The notes: generated from the letters alone by a model not told the origin. Counted from the stretch's first letter, positions 8,847 through 17,169 are shown. The stretch: 49,325 nt of DNA from Acidobacteriaceae bacterium (GCA_025350325.1 JANXYB010000047.1:1-49325); one strand, 5' to 3'. Numbers and translations: made by a program.

Positions 8847-9908
8847 CTAACGCTGAACCGCTACTACCGGGTATGACCGATTGGTCGTTTCATAAAAATC
8901 GTGAGGCGAACCGCGGTGCCCGCTGCAACGTGCAAAGAATTCAAGAGCAAACGGAGTGGGCGTGATGTTGGCATCTTCGCTAAATGAGAAGAATTGCGAC
9001 TTGAGCCGCGTTGGAATCAATCCAAGGTCGAAAAGCTGCAGAAGATTGCGGTCGATTTTAATAAGATCGTGAGCTCCCGTGATTTCGCTCAATTCTCGAG
9101 CTGTGCAGATCAGCGGCAGTGCTGACACGTTCCCCGAAGCAGATACAATTTTGGTGGCCATGGTGCAGGCGTAGACGAGTACACGTGCGTGGATTGTAGC
9201 GAGTTCACAGAGAACCTTGAGGAATTTGGCGTTTGACAGGTCTCGCCCGTCCAGACTGCACGATGACGCCAGAAGCCCCGCCCACAATTCGCGCGTTTGT
9301 TTTATTTCGGCCCATGACGCGTGCTTGATAATCGGTAGAAGCAGCTGTTCCGAAGCTATACTACGGTGTCGATCTGGATCGAGGTCTCTGAGCTGCTCCG
9401 CCCGAATTGTTACCTCCACCACATTTGCGATTTGAGTATTGCTTAATCCTTCGCTAAACAGAAGCTCAATTTCGTGGGAAGCGTAAGGGCAAATTTTTGA
9501 AAGGAAGACCAACGCGCGCGTCGCTCTAAATTCCTCAATTATCCTCTTCGGTTCGGCTTCATGAGCCTTCTTCCAGAGCCATAAATCCGTGCCTTCAGAA
9601 AAAACAAACTGCAGACCGACGCCATCTTGACCCGTACGTACGGCGCGAGCCTCTACGGGACAATGTACTGCGGAAACTTCCTCTGTTTTTTCTAAGCATG
9701 TCAATGTCAGCGGTACCGACACACCTCTTGGCCAACGTTCTTCGGTAACTAGATACATCCCGGTCTCGCTAAGATCGCGGATTGCACCCGCCTTTGAAGT
9801 ACCTCCAGACGGGTGAATAGCGATCAGTCCCGGAGTCGGCCTGCGCTCCGCCCTGACGGGGAACTCAGGTGGAAACGTCTTGGCGAACCATTTCTTTAGC
9901 GAACTCAC
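8847..9908 (-). CDS. PilZ domain protein with Abi-alpha/DUF4393-like C-terminal half (paralogue 1)
   Basis: A GTG start at 9908 is chosen because a GGAGG (9914-9918) lies five bases upstream; a longer reading from 9926 would bury this site. The resulting 353-residue protein begins with a PilZ domain (about residues 15-110): RAERR supplies the arginine-rich c-di-GMP motif and RDLSETGMYL the D-x-S-x-x-G motif. The rest is helical and carries LWAGLLASSC followed by a conserved segment ending in IHARVLVYAC. That segment resembles Abi-alpha (DUF4393) proteins; the resemblance is from memory and unconfirmed. It likely binds cyclic di-GMP and relays it through the C-terminal half. A close paralogue lies directly upstream. 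A chemotaxis-type operon precedes both on the same strand. Confidence 0.75.
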   Translation of the reverse strand: MSSLKKWFAKTFPPEFPVRAERRPTPGLIAIHPSGGTSKAGAIRDLSETGMYLVTEERWPRGVSVPLTLTCLEKTEEVSAVHCPVEARAVRTGQDGVGLQFVFSEGTDLWLWKKAHEAEPKRIIEEFRATRALVFLSKICPYASHEIELLFSEGLSNTQIANVVEVTIRAEQLRDLDPDRHRSIASEQLLLPIIKHASWAEIKQTRELWAGLLASSCSLDGRDLSNAKFLKVLCELATIHARVLVYACTMATKIVSASGNVSALPLICTARELSEITGAHDLIKIDRNLLQLFDLGLIPTRLKSQFFSFSEDANITPTPFALEFFARCSGHRGSPHDFYETTNRSYPVVAVQR

Positions 9909-9913
9909 TTGAA

Positions 9914-9918
9914 CCTCC
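9914..9918 (-). promoter_or_regulatory. Ribosome-binding site fixing the GTG start of PilZ paralogue 1
   Basis: GGAGG on the minus strand sits five bases before GTG at 9908. It lies inside the longer ORF that would begin at ATG 9926, so the shorter start is preferred. Confidence 0.6.
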
Positions 9919-10042
9919 AAAAGCATGTGAAGGGAACGCGCGCTTAGCGACCGAGGCCGACAGAAAGTTGGAGGCGTAACTTAGAATCATCACTAACTAG
10001 GTAAATACAGAGCGATTCTCAACTCAGATCGGTCCTTTGTCA

Positions 10043-10080
10043 CGCATCGTTTGCGTAACCTCTAGTTACGTTGGAATGCG
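10043..10080. promoter_or_regulatory. Nested inverted repeats between the PilZ paralogues
   Basis: CGTAAC/GTTACG (10054-10059 and 10065-10070) form a perfect inner 6-bp inverted repeat with a CTCTA centre. CGCAT/ATGCG (10043-10047 and 10076-10080) form an outer pair around it. The element lies about 135 bases upstream of paralogue 1. It could be an operator or an RNA structure; no function is known. Confidence 0.35.
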
Positions 10081-10088
10081 ATTCGCAG

Positions 10089-10111
10089 AAAAAGTAACCT
10101 TAAAGGGTTGC
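10089..10111 (-). terminator. Possible weak terminator after PilZ paralogue 2
   Basis: On the minus strand GCAACC and GGTTAC pair over 6 bp with one G-U wobble and a 6-base loop, followed directly by TTTTT. It sits about 80 bases after the stop of paralogue 2. The stem is short, so termination may be partial. Confidence 0.4.
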
Positions 10112-10193
10112 TTTTGTGTCAACCGACGGTGGTAGAGACCCACCCTCTTCATTCGATTTTGAATCCGGACGAGGATACTCGTCATGTCCGGGG

Positions 10194-11252
10194 CTACGTC
10201 TGCAAGCCGTTCACCGAAGAATCCAAGAGACTTGGCTTCAATGGACGGTGCCCAAGACAGCGCGCACATAGTTCCAGGCCCAGACTTGTAGGACTGATCT
10301 TGGTGTCAGCTATCGGAGAGAAAAAGGACGTGTCGACTTTAACGGTGACGAGTTCCAGGTCGGCAAGGTATTCGAGATCGCGACCTATGCGAATCAGGTC
10401 GGAGCATCGGGCAATCTCGGTCAATTCTTTGGCAGTGCAAGTGAGCGTGCGCGAAGATGTCCAGCCTAAACCCGACCTCGACTTGGATGGCCGAGTGCAG
10501 GCAGCCTCAAGAATCCTCGTATGCGTCGTCGTAAGTTGCCGGAATAAATCAATGTAAAGCACATTTGATTCGTCTCTTCCTTCAGTTGTGCAGGAAGTCG
10601 CCAGCAGACCGGCCCAAAGTTGCTGCACCCACGGATCATCGGCCCATGAGCCGTCCTCGATGATGCGAATGACCAGGCCTGACGGGGCATGCTTCGGCTC
10701 AAGATCGATTCCAAAGGTGAGCAGTCTCTCCGCTCTCAGCGCAATCTCAACCGCACTTTCGAGCCGGTAATTGCTCAGGCCTTCGTGGAGAAGACGACTT
10801 ACTTCGGGCGTGGCGTCGGGCGAGACACGATGAAGAAATGCAATGGCTGCAGCGACACGAAACTCCCTGAGAACGTCTTCCGGTTCAGTCTGCTCAGCAG
10901 CGCTTTTTAAGGGGCTCTGCCAGAGGTGCAGATCTGCGCCGGCTGGCAATATAAACGACATACCCACCCCATCTTCGCCCCATCGAACGGCGCGGGCCTG
11001 CACGGCGACGCGACGCTCCGGAATGCGCTCAGGGGGACCAATCCTTTGCAACGTGAGGGTGATCAATTCTCCGGGCTCCCAACGTTGCTGGGTTAGCAAG
11101 TAAGCGCCCGTCGCACTAATGTCGCGAATTCCGGCCTGTCTCGGAATGGAGCCGTCCCAATGATATGCCGCGAGCGAGGGCGAATTTCTGCGTTCAGCCC
11201 TCTGGTTTGGCGACGATGACGAACCTTGGACTGGGCTGGCGGATAAATTCAT
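10194..11252 (-). CDS. PilZ domain protein with Abi-alpha/DUF4393-like C-terminal half (paralogue 2)
   Basis: The ATG at 11252 is chosen because GGAGG (11259-11263) sits six bases upstream, inside the longer reading from 11276. The 352-residue protein mirrors its downstream neighbour. It has an N-terminal PilZ domain (RAERR, then RDISATGAYL, then VQARAVRWGEDGVGMSF), followed by a helical half with EVSRLLHEGLSNYRLESAVEI, LWAGLLATSC and THTRILEAAC. Length, domain order and sequence show a tandem duplication, diverged enough that both copies seem kept. Expected role: cyclic di-GMP binding in the cytoplasm with an unknown output. A candidate sigma-70-like promoter lies at 11335-11363. The cheR stop is about 235 bases upstream on the same strand. 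Confidence 0.75.
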   Translation of the reverse strand: MNLSASPVQGSSSSPNQRAERRNSPSLAAYHWDGSIPRQAGIRDISATGAYLLTQQRWEPGELITLTLQRIGPPERIPERRVAVQARAVRWGEDGVGMSFILPAGADLHLWQSPLKSAAEQTEPEDVLREFRVAAAIAFLHRVSPDATPEVSRLLHEGLSNYRLESAVEIALRAERLLTFGIDLEPKHAPSGLVIRIIEDGSWADDPWVQQLWAGLLATSCTTEGRDESNVLYIDLFRQLTTTHTRILEAACTRPSKSRSGLGWTSSRTLTCTAKELTEIARCSDLIRIGRDLEYLADLELVTVKVDTSFFSPIADTKISPTSLGLELCARCLGHRPLKPSLLDSSVNGLQT

Positions 11253-11258
11253 GGGAAA

Positions 11259-11263
11259 CCTCC
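11259..11263 (-). promoter_or_regulatory. Ribosome-binding site fixing the start of PilZ paralogue 2
   Basis: GGAGG on the minus strand with a six-base spacer before ATG 11252. The same arrangement in paralogue 1 supports both shorter starts. Confidence 0.6.
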
Positions 11264-11334
11264 GGCTCGAAGTCATAGAAATAGCGGGTTCGACTTGAGA
11301 ACATTGGCGTTGTTAATGCCGTCCTCAAGCAGGC

Positions 11335-11363
11335 CTTATGTGGGGTGATTCTACTCCAGTCAA
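11335..11363 (-). promoter_or_regulatory. Candidate sigma-70-like promoter for the PilZ pair
   Basis: On the minus strand TTGACT (11363-11358), a 17-base spacer and CATAAG (11340-11335) match five of six and four of six consensus positions. It lies about 85 bases before the start of paralogue 2 and downstream of cheR. The PilZ genes may therefore be transcribed apart from the che operon. Confidence 0.4.
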
Positions 11364-11488
11364 TAACACTTTGGTTGCACGAGTTTTCGGCGCCTTAGAG
11401 ACCAGACGTTGACTTGCGTGGTTTTGTAGAGCAAGGAAGATGCCCGTCCCGGCAAATTATGAGTGATTAGCATGGTTTCGGCCATAGA

Positions 11489-12346
11489 TTATGGCGACTG
11501 CACCGTTTTGCTCCCCCGAATCGCGGGTCTGAAGAAGCAGGTGCCGCCAGCAAGGACAGATGTCCAGATCGATGCATCAGCGGGCTGCTCTGAAGACCCA
11601 AGGAAAAGGACGCCATCCGGTGCTAAAAGACGATGGATATTGTTCAGCAGGCCAAGCCGTGTCTCCTTAGAAAAGTAGAGCATCACATTGCGCAGAAGAA
11701 TAATGTCGAACGGCTCCGTGGCGGGAAAAGGCAAAGGGGACACACAAAGATTCGCTTGGCGAAAGTTGCACATCGCGATGATTTCCTTTTTCACCACCCA
11801 ATCTTCACCGAGACGATCGAAGTACCGCATCACGAAGCGAGCGGACAAGCCGCGATTGATCTCAATGCGGTGATAGCGCCCGGCCTGTGCTCTGTGAATC
11901 ACTTCCAAAGCAATGTCGGTGCCCTCGATGTGAATGTTCCAATCCGCAAGCGTGCCGAGGTGCTCGCACAACAACATGGCAATACTGTAAGCCTCCTGAC
12001 CTGTGGAGCAAGCCGCGCTCCAGAAACGCAGGCAGCGCGTTGCACTACGCGCCTCCATCAGCTTCGGAAGAAGTTCTGTCCGCAGCAGTTCAAAAGGACG
12101 GTTGTCACGAAAAAAGCTAGTCTCATTGATCGTCATTGCCTCTGCTACCGCACGCTCAAGCGCAGGACTCTTTCGCTGCCGCAGATGGTGGATCAGCTCT
12201 TCTAGACAGGTCATCCCCTGCCCGCGCATGAGGCAGATCAAACGGATACCAAATAGGTAGTCGCGCGACGGCTCCAGCACGTTTTTAGAGTGGTCAAACA
12301 CCACTCGGCGAAGAAATTCGTAATCGACAGTCTTAGACATTGCCAT
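11489..12346 (-). CDS. cheR: Chemotaxis protein methyltransferase CheR
   Basis: The gene starts at ATG 12346, one base after the cheB stop (a second ATG lies at 12340). The open frame continues upstream to 12646, but that part is antisense-frame overlap with cheB. The 285-residue protein has the CheR N-terminal helical domain, the NETSFFRDNRPFELL motif, and the SAM-binding segment WSAACSTGQEAYSIAMLL. Then come the CNFRQANL and DIILLRNVMLYFS segments characteristic of CheR. It would transfer methyl groups from SAM to glutamates of a chemoreceptor, opposing CheB. No receptor gene is in the window. It is the last gene of the cheA-cheW-cheB-cheR run. The C-terminal tail lacks TPR repeats. Confidence 0.9.
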   Translation of the reverse strand: MAMSKTVDYEFLRRVVFDHSKNVLEPSRDYLFGIRLICLMRGQGMTCLEELIHHLRQRKSPALERAVAEAMTINETSFFRDNRPFELLRTELLPKLMEARSATRCLRFWSAACSTGQEAYSIAMLLCEHLGTLADWNIHIEGTDIALEVIHRAQAGRYHRIEINRGLSARFVMRYFDRLGEDWVVKKEIIAMCNFRQANLCVSPLPFPATEPFDIILLRNVMLYFSKETRLGLLNNIHRLLAPDGVLFLGSSEQPADASIWTSVLAGGTCFFRPAIRGSKTVQSP

Positions 12347-12347
12347 G

Positions 12348-13496
12348 CTAGGCCACGGTTTCGCAGATTTCGCGCGCTGTGCCCGAGACGATAATGGATC
12401 GGCTGGCGAGGCGGAGAAGTTCGCGAGCGATAGACTGTAGCGGCAATACACGCTGCGCAAGACCCGCATTTGCAACGGCGGCTGGCATGCCCCAGATGGT
12501 GCTAGAAGCTCGGTCCTGGGCCAGCACCGTTCCTCCCCGGGCGCGGATGATGCGGCATCCGGCAAGGCCGTCGGAACCCATTCCGGTGAGGACCACGGCG
12601 AGCACTCCCGAACCATACACTTTGGCGGCGGAACGAAAGAGCACATCGACTGCGGGGCGGCAGTGGTTTTCTAGAGCTGCCTGAGTCAGATGCAGGGTCG
12701 GAGGCAATCCACAGCGCGCGGCGGCGAGCACCTCCATGTGCCAATCGCCCCGCGCAAAGTGGACGGTGCCGGGGCGAACCTCGTCGCCCTCGATCGCCTC
12801 TGTCACACGCAATAGACTGCGCTCATTAAGCCGCTCTGCCAATAGTTTGGTAAATAACTCAGGCATGTGCTGCACGATAAGCACGGGCAGCGGAAAGTTT
12901 TGCGGCAGCGAAGGCAAAAGAACATCGAGGGCCGCAGGGCCGCCAGTCGAAACGCCGATGACAAGTACTGTCGGAACCGGTAGGCGAAGCTGGGGTCTAA
13001 ACTGCGAAAGCGGCGGACCTTGCATGGGCCTTCGAACCGTAGCATTCGTCGACGCGACCAAGGACTCGAAGGGTACGCGGGCTGCTGCGAGGGCATGAAT
13101 CTTAGGAAGAAGATCTTGCGCCAGCGATTGGACGGCGGCTTCAGGACTGATTTGTCCCACCGGTTTGGCCACGTAGTCGGATGCACCGGCGGCCAGGGCT
13201 TCGATGGTGACCCGAGCGCCGCGTTGGGTGGATGAGCTGCACATGATGACGGGCATCTCGTGCCCCCGTGTGCGCAACGCCTTGAGCGTGAGAAGTCCGT
13301 CCATCACCGGCATTTCTACGTCGAGCAACACCAGGTCCGGGTGCAGCATTTCAATAGCGGCCAACGCAGCATTCCCGTCGCCCACAGTACCTGCCACTTC
13401 CAACCCAGGATCGGAACTGATGATGGTGCGGAGCATACTGCGCATGACTGCAGAATCGTCCGCGATCAGTATTCGGATGGGGCGGCTCAACACCAT
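12348..13496 (-). CDS. cheB: Chemotaxis response regulator protein-glutamate methylesterase CheB
   Basis: A 382-residue protein of typical CheB length. Residues 5-125 are a receiver domain with acidic Asp13-Asp14, phosphoacceptor Asp59 (LLDVEMP) and Lys111 (VAKP). A linker leads to the methylesterase domain, whose catalytic triad is visible: Ser183 in GVSTGG, His210 in VQHMP and the Asp in GMGSDGLAG. It demethylates or deamidates receptor glutamates when phosphorylated by CheA. The start ATG has GGGGAG six bases upstream, and that site overlaps the end of a 30-codon ORF (13500-13592). cheR follows one base after its stop. Confidence 0.92.
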   Translation of the reverse strand: MVLSRPIRILIADDSAVMRSMLRTIISSDPGLEVAGTVGDGNAALAAIEMLHPDLVLLDVEMPVMDGLLTLKALRTRGHEMPVIMCSSSTQRGARVTIEALAAGASDYVAKPVGQISPEAAVQSLAQDLLPKIHALAAARVPFESLVASTNATVRRPMQGPPLSQFRPQLRLPVPTVLVIGVSTGGPAALDVLLPSLPQNFPLPVLIVQHMPELFTKLLAERLNERSLLRVTEAIEGDEVRPGTVHFARGDWHMEVLAAARCGLPPTLHLTQAALENHCRPAVDVLFRSAAKVYGSGVLAVVLTGMGSDGLAGCRIIRARGGTVLAQDRASSTIWGMPAAVANAGLAQRVLPLQSIARELLRLASRSIIVSGTAREICETVA

Positions 13497-13499
13497 CGA

Positions 13500-13592
13500 T
13501 CACTCCCCTGCCCAATCGAGCAAAATGAATCTATCGGCGAACTCTTGATAGCCGCGAATGAAGCGGGAACGAACGACCATAAATGCTCGCAT
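13500..13592 (-). CDS. Small ORF between cheW and cheB (30 residues)
   Basis: This frame begins with ATG at 13592, 17 bases after the cheW stop. A GAGGAG ribosome-binding site lies five bases upstream, better than that of several neighbouring genes. It ends with TGA three bases before the cheB ATG, and its last codons contain the cheB ribosome-binding site. The predicted peptide begins MRAFMVVRSRFIRGYQEFAD and is basic then amphipathic. I know no homologue. It could be a real small protein, a translational-coupling leader for cheB, or a chance frame in a 113-base gap. Confidence 0.4.
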   Translation of the reverse strand: MRAFMVVRSRFIRGYQEFADRFILLDWAGE

Positions 13593-13609
13593 AAATTCTC
13601 CTCAACGCC

Positions 13610-14098
13610 TCACGCGGCTATTTCCGGGCTAAGGCGTAGAGGGTCTAGACGTTCCGGATCGAGCATGACTAGCAGACTGCCTTTTAGCTTGTACGCGCCG
13701 GCAAAAAGGCCTTTTCGATATTCGTTGAGTGTGGATGGATTGGCTTCGAAATCCTGGCAAGAAACAGTCAGCACTTCACCAACGGAGTCGACTAGAAGGC
13801 CGAAGCATCCTCCAGAGCTTTCAACAACGAGAATGTCCTGCGGCCGCTCAAGTCTCGGAAGGCCCAGCAATTCACGTAAGCTGACGGTAGTAAGAACTTC
13901 ACCGCGGTAGTGCATCAAGCCTGCAACAAAAGCAGGAGCGAGCGGCACTGGTTGAGGCCGCGCAGAACCGACGATTTCTACAATGTGACTGATAGCCACG
14001 CCAAAGAGGGTTTCACCGACGCGCACCGAACAAATCTCTATCAGCGATGCCGTTGCTTTCTGGGTACCCGGCAATGATGCGTGCGTTAGACTGGTCAT
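13610..14098 (-). CDS. cheW: Chemotaxis coupling protein CheW
   Basis: A 162-residue single-domain CheW protein. It has the two SH3-like barrels of the family: SVRVGETLFGVAISHIVEIVG near the N-terminus, then GLMHYRGEVLTTVSLRELLGLP and FGLLVDSVGEVLTV. CheW physically couples chemoreceptors to the CheA kinase in the membrane-associated array. The ATG overlaps the cheA stop as ATGA, so translation is likely coupled and amounts of the two proteins matched. The N-terminal 15 residues are an unconserved extension. Confidence 0.9.
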   Translation of the reverse strand: MTSLTHASLPGTQKATASLIEICSVRVGETLFGVAISHIVEIVGSARPQPVPLAPAFVAGLMHYRGEVLTTVSLRELLGLPRLERPQDILVVESSGGCFGLLVDSVGEVLTVSCQDFEANPSTLNEYRKGLFAGAYKLKGSLLVMLDPERLDPLRLSPEIAA

Positions 14099-16395
14099 TG
14101 GATTTTCTCCACAAGCTGGGTCGGCTCATTCGCAGCGCATTGACAGCCCTGAAACGCAACTACCATTCCCAGGTCGATGATGTCGGTTACGCGATTCTTG
14201 AGCACGGTCACGCCTTCGCTCAGCTGAGCGCTGCCCGCTTCGTGAAGATCCCCTCCGGCAGCAACATCAAGTACATGTGAGACCACGATACCTACGTGTC
14301 GGTCGCCCGCACGGCACACCACTACGATGATTTGTCTGGAAGGTTTGTCTCGAGCCGACAGGAGCACGCCGCCCACATCCTCGACGGGCACAATCTCGCC
14401 ATCGAAATTAAGCACCGGGCGCGATCGGCTGTATTCGATGCGCGAGACCGGAAGCTGCTCGATCCGCAGCACCTCGTTGAGGGGCACGGCAGCTTGGCGA
14501 CCGGCCACTTCTACCACAAGATATTTAGTATCTTTGCCGGCAAATGCCATTGGATCTGTGGAGGTGGCCACTTCCCTTTCCTGTTCCACTTCCATCGCGA
14601 TACCCGCCTTGAGAGCAATCGCTCCTGGGTCGAGGATCAGAGCCAAATCCCCGCTACCAAGGACCGTCGCGCCGGAATAAAGACCGATACGCTTGATCGT
14701 CGCGCTGAGGGGTTTGACCACTATCTCTTCGGGATCGGCGAGGCCGTCGACGACGAGGCCAAAGCGACGGCCTTCTGCATCGAGAATCGCGATGAAGGTG
14801 TCACCATTGCGAGTCGGCGAAGTCGCCGTGGGCATCAGCATCCGGTCAAGAAAGACAAGAGGCAACAATTTGCCGCGGAGCCTGTATAACGGAGCATCCT
14901 CAATCCACTCTATGGTCGAAGCAGCTTGATCTTGTGAAACATGAACGAGTTCGGACAGCGCGCCCTGGGGCAAAGCGAAACTCTGCCCGACGCTGCGCAC
15001 AATGAGCGCAGGGACAATGGCTAACGTGAGTGGGATGCGCATGCGGAGCGTAGTTCCATGACCTGCGTTCGACTCGATTTCAACCTTGCCACCAATTTTT
15101 TCAACATTGGTCCGCACCACGTCCATTCCGACCCCGCGGCCGCTAACGTTAGTGATCGCCGCGGCGGTTGAGAATCCCGGCACAAACAGAATCTGCAACA
15201 GCTCTCGTTCGGATTGCTGCGCCGCACGTTCAGCGGTAAGCAGTCCGCGCTCGATGGCTTTATCGCGCACCTTATCGACTGCGATCCCGGCACCATCGTC
15301 ACAGACTTCAATGATCACGTAGCTGCCTTGCTGCATGGCGCTCAATTTCAGAGTGCCCTCGGGATCTTTGCCCGTCGCCACCCGCACCTCCGGAGGCTCG
15401 ATGCCGTGATCTAGAGCGTTGCGCACTGCGTGGGTGAGGGGATCCTTGATCGCCTCAAGAAGGCTTTTGTCGAGCTCCGTTTCCTGGCCTTCCATCAGCA
15501 GGCGCACCCGGCGATTAAGCATCTCCGAAAGGTCGCGCACCATGCGTGGCACTTTTGAGAAAACGTTTGAAACGGGCTGCATACGGGCTTTCATAACCGC
15601 CTCGCGCAAGTCGGCGGTGACCATGTCGAGCCGTCGCGAAAGCATCGTTAGATTGGGGTCGGCAGCCGTCGCCTTAAGCACTTGATTGCGGGTCAACACC
15701 AGTTCGCCGACCAGGTTCATCATGCGGTTGAGTAGCGCTACGTCCACCCGCAGCGTGCTTTCAGCAGCAGAATTGAAAGCCATGCGTGGCCGGGACACGA
15801 CGGCCTCTTTTACGAGGTTGGGACTGAGGTCAGCAGCAGGCGCAAGAACGAGACTTGATGCAGGAGTGTTTCTTACCCGTGCAGGCAATGCCGCCGGCGT
15901 CATCGGAACTTGCGCGCAAGACTCAGCGAGAGCCGGCTTGTCAGCGAGCGCAGCCGTACCAGATCGAGCGCGTGCCGAACGCTTGAGTCGCGGCGTCGCC
16001 GCCGCTTTGACATGGGTGGCCGGATCGTGCAATTTTTCAAGCTTGAGAATGAGGTCGGTATCGCTGCCATTGCCTTCATGGTCATCGGCCTCAATGGTTC
16101 TGAGAATGGAACGAAGGCCGTCTAGAAGTTGCAGAAGGCCGGTGACGATGGGGCCGTTTGCAGCCAGTTTGCCGTCGCGCAACAGACCAAGGAGATTCTC
16201 CCCGGCATGAGCCAGCGTCTCAAGGCGCCTGAAGCCTAGAAAGCCGGTAGTCCCTTTAATCGTGTGAACGGAGCGAAAGATGTCAGCCAGAAGGGCAGTG
16301 TCGTTGGGCCTCTGCTCCAGGTCGGTTAGGCCGAGTTCCATTCGATCCAGGCCTTCCTGGCTCTCGATGAGGAACTCCCTGGTCAGTTCATCCAT
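14095..16395 (-). CDS. cheA: Chemotaxis histidine kinase CheA with two C-terminal CheW-like domains
   Basis: Reading from ATG 16395 gives 766 residues. Domains in order: HPt (P1) with phosphorylated His44 in SVHTIKGTTGFLG; a long Ala/Pro-rich linker in place of the usual P2 docking domain; P3 dimerisation helices (LLNRMMNLVGELVLTRNQVLK); P4 ATPase with HAVRNALDHGIE (N box), CDDGAGI and GRGVGMDVV; then two consecutive CheW-like (P5) domains. The enzyme autophosphorylates in response to receptors and passes phosphate to CheB and a CheY encoded elsewhere. The start at 16395 sits ten bases after GGAGG; ATG 16404 is only one base from it, and a GTG at 16509 has no such site. It heads the che operon and diverges from cdd. 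Confidence 0.88.
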   Translation of the reverse strand: MDELTREFLIESQEGLDRMELGLTDLEQRPNDTALLADIFRSVHTIKGTTGFLGFRRLETLAHAGENLLGLLRDGKLAANGPIVTGLLQLLDGLRSILRTIEADDHEGNGSDTDLILKLEKLHDPATHVKAAATPRLKRSARARSGTAALADKPALAESCAQVPMTPAALPARVRNTPASSLVLAPAADLSPNLVKEAVVSRPRMAFNSAAESTLRVDVALLNRMMNLVGELVLTRNQVLKATAADPNLTMLSRRLDMVTADLREAVMKARMQPVSNVFSKVPRMVRDLSEMLNRRVRLLMEGQETELDKSLLEAIKDPLTHAVRNALDHGIEPPEVRVATGKDPEGTLKLSAMQQGSYVIIEVCDDGAGIAVDKVRDKAIERGLLTAERAAQQSERELLQILFVPGFSTAAAITNVSGRGVGMDVVRTNVEKIGGKVEIESNAGHGTTLRMRIPLTLAIVPALIVRSVGQSFALPQGALSELVHVSQDQAASTIEWIEDAPLYRLRGKLLPLVFLDRMLMPTATSPTRNGDTFIAILDAEGRRFGLVVDGLADPEEIVVKPLSATIKRIGLYSGATVLGSGDLALILDPGAIALKAGIAMEVEQEREVATSTDPMAFAGKDTKYLVVEVAGRQAAVPLNEVLRIEQLPVSRIEYSRSRPVLNFDGEIVPVEDVGGVLLSARDKPSRQIIVVVCRAGDRHVGIVVSHVLDVAAGGDLHEAGSAQLSEGVTVLKNRVTDIIDLGMVVAFQGCQCAANEPTQLVEKIQ

Positions 16396-16405
16396 CTCAT
16401 CCATC

Positions 16406-16410
16406 CCTCC
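16406..16410 (-). promoter_or_regulatory. Ribosome-binding site of cheA
   Basis: GGAGG on the minus strand lies ten bases before ATG 16395 and one base before ATG 16404. It argues against the more upstream GTG at 16509. Confidence 0.5.
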
Positions 16411-16583
16411 GCCCGAGGTGAAGAGTCCGAGCAGGAAGCACTCAAGAGTCTTATCGGAAAGATGCAGCATGACTTGAGTTGGCATTCTTGAAACCGGCGC
16501 AGGGTTCACAATAAGAGGAGCCGGGAACGCAAACGCTTTGCTGAATATACAACCGTGGCTTGAATGCTTTAGCCTTTACGCTG

Positions 16584-17021
16584 ATGAATTCTGAAGATCA
16601 AAACACTCCGCAAAATGCCAAATCGGTAAATGCAGAGCTTGCGGCGTTAATGGAGCAGGCGCGCAAGGCGGCTTCCCATTCATATTCTCCGTACTCGCAA
16701 TTCAAAGTTGGGGCTGCGCTCCGGCTTACAAACGGCGAAATTGTAACCGGGACCAACGTGGAGAACGCGAGCTATGGGCTCACCATTTGCGCGGAACGGT
16801 CAGCGCTGGTGCGCGCGGTGGCAGAGTTCGGACCGACGATCCGCGTAGCTGCGGTGGCAGTAGCTAACCTGAACGAAGCGCCAAGTCCACCGTGTGGGGC
16901 GTGCCGCCAGGTTTTGGCGGAATTCATTCTGCCAGACGCACCGGTCGTGTTTCCCATGGCAGAGGGGGCGCGGGTGATGCCATTCCATGAGGTGTTGCCG
17001 CTGGCATTTGAAATGAAGTAA
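16584..17021 (+). CDS. cdd: Cytidine deaminase
   Basis: A 145-residue homotetrameric-type cytidine deaminase of normal length. Zinc ligands and the catalytic glutamate are visible in ICAERSALV (C-A-E) and PCGACRQVL (P-C-x-x-C). Substrate loops FKVGAALR and TGTNVENASYG are conserved. It converts cytidine or deoxycytidine to uridine or deoxyuridine plus ammonia. It sits upstream of the pyrimidine phosphorylase and nucleoside transporter genes, so the set forms a salvage or catabolic route. A TTG at 16560 could add eight residues; neither start has a clear ribosome-binding site, and ATG is preferred. Confidence 0.92.
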   Translation: MNSEDQNTPQNAKSVNAELAALMEQARKAASHSYSPYSQFKVGAALRLTNGEIVTGTNVENASYGLTICAERSALVRAVAEFGPTIRVAAVAVANLNEAPSPPCGACRQVLAEFILPDAPVVFPMAEGARVMPFHEVLPLAFEMK

Positions 17022-17169
17022 CCATGCTTTCAATAAAGTAAGCTTCTCACATCAACTATCTACACTTAGTTTCAGGCAGAAGCCGTAACGAATTCTGCTA
17101 GACTTACGGTGCGGGTTCGAGCATCAACCTTTATCGTCCAGTCGCACTCAAACTCATTAGAGGGTCCAC

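Noticed and set aside
10066..10269. 67-codon minus-strand ORF overlapping the end of PilZ paralogue 2
   Set aside because: It overlaps the paralogue in another frame, has no ribosome-binding site and resembles no family.
12347..12646. 100-residue N-terminal extension of CheR
   Set aside because: It runs inside cheB in another frame; CheR homology begins at the ATG by 12346.
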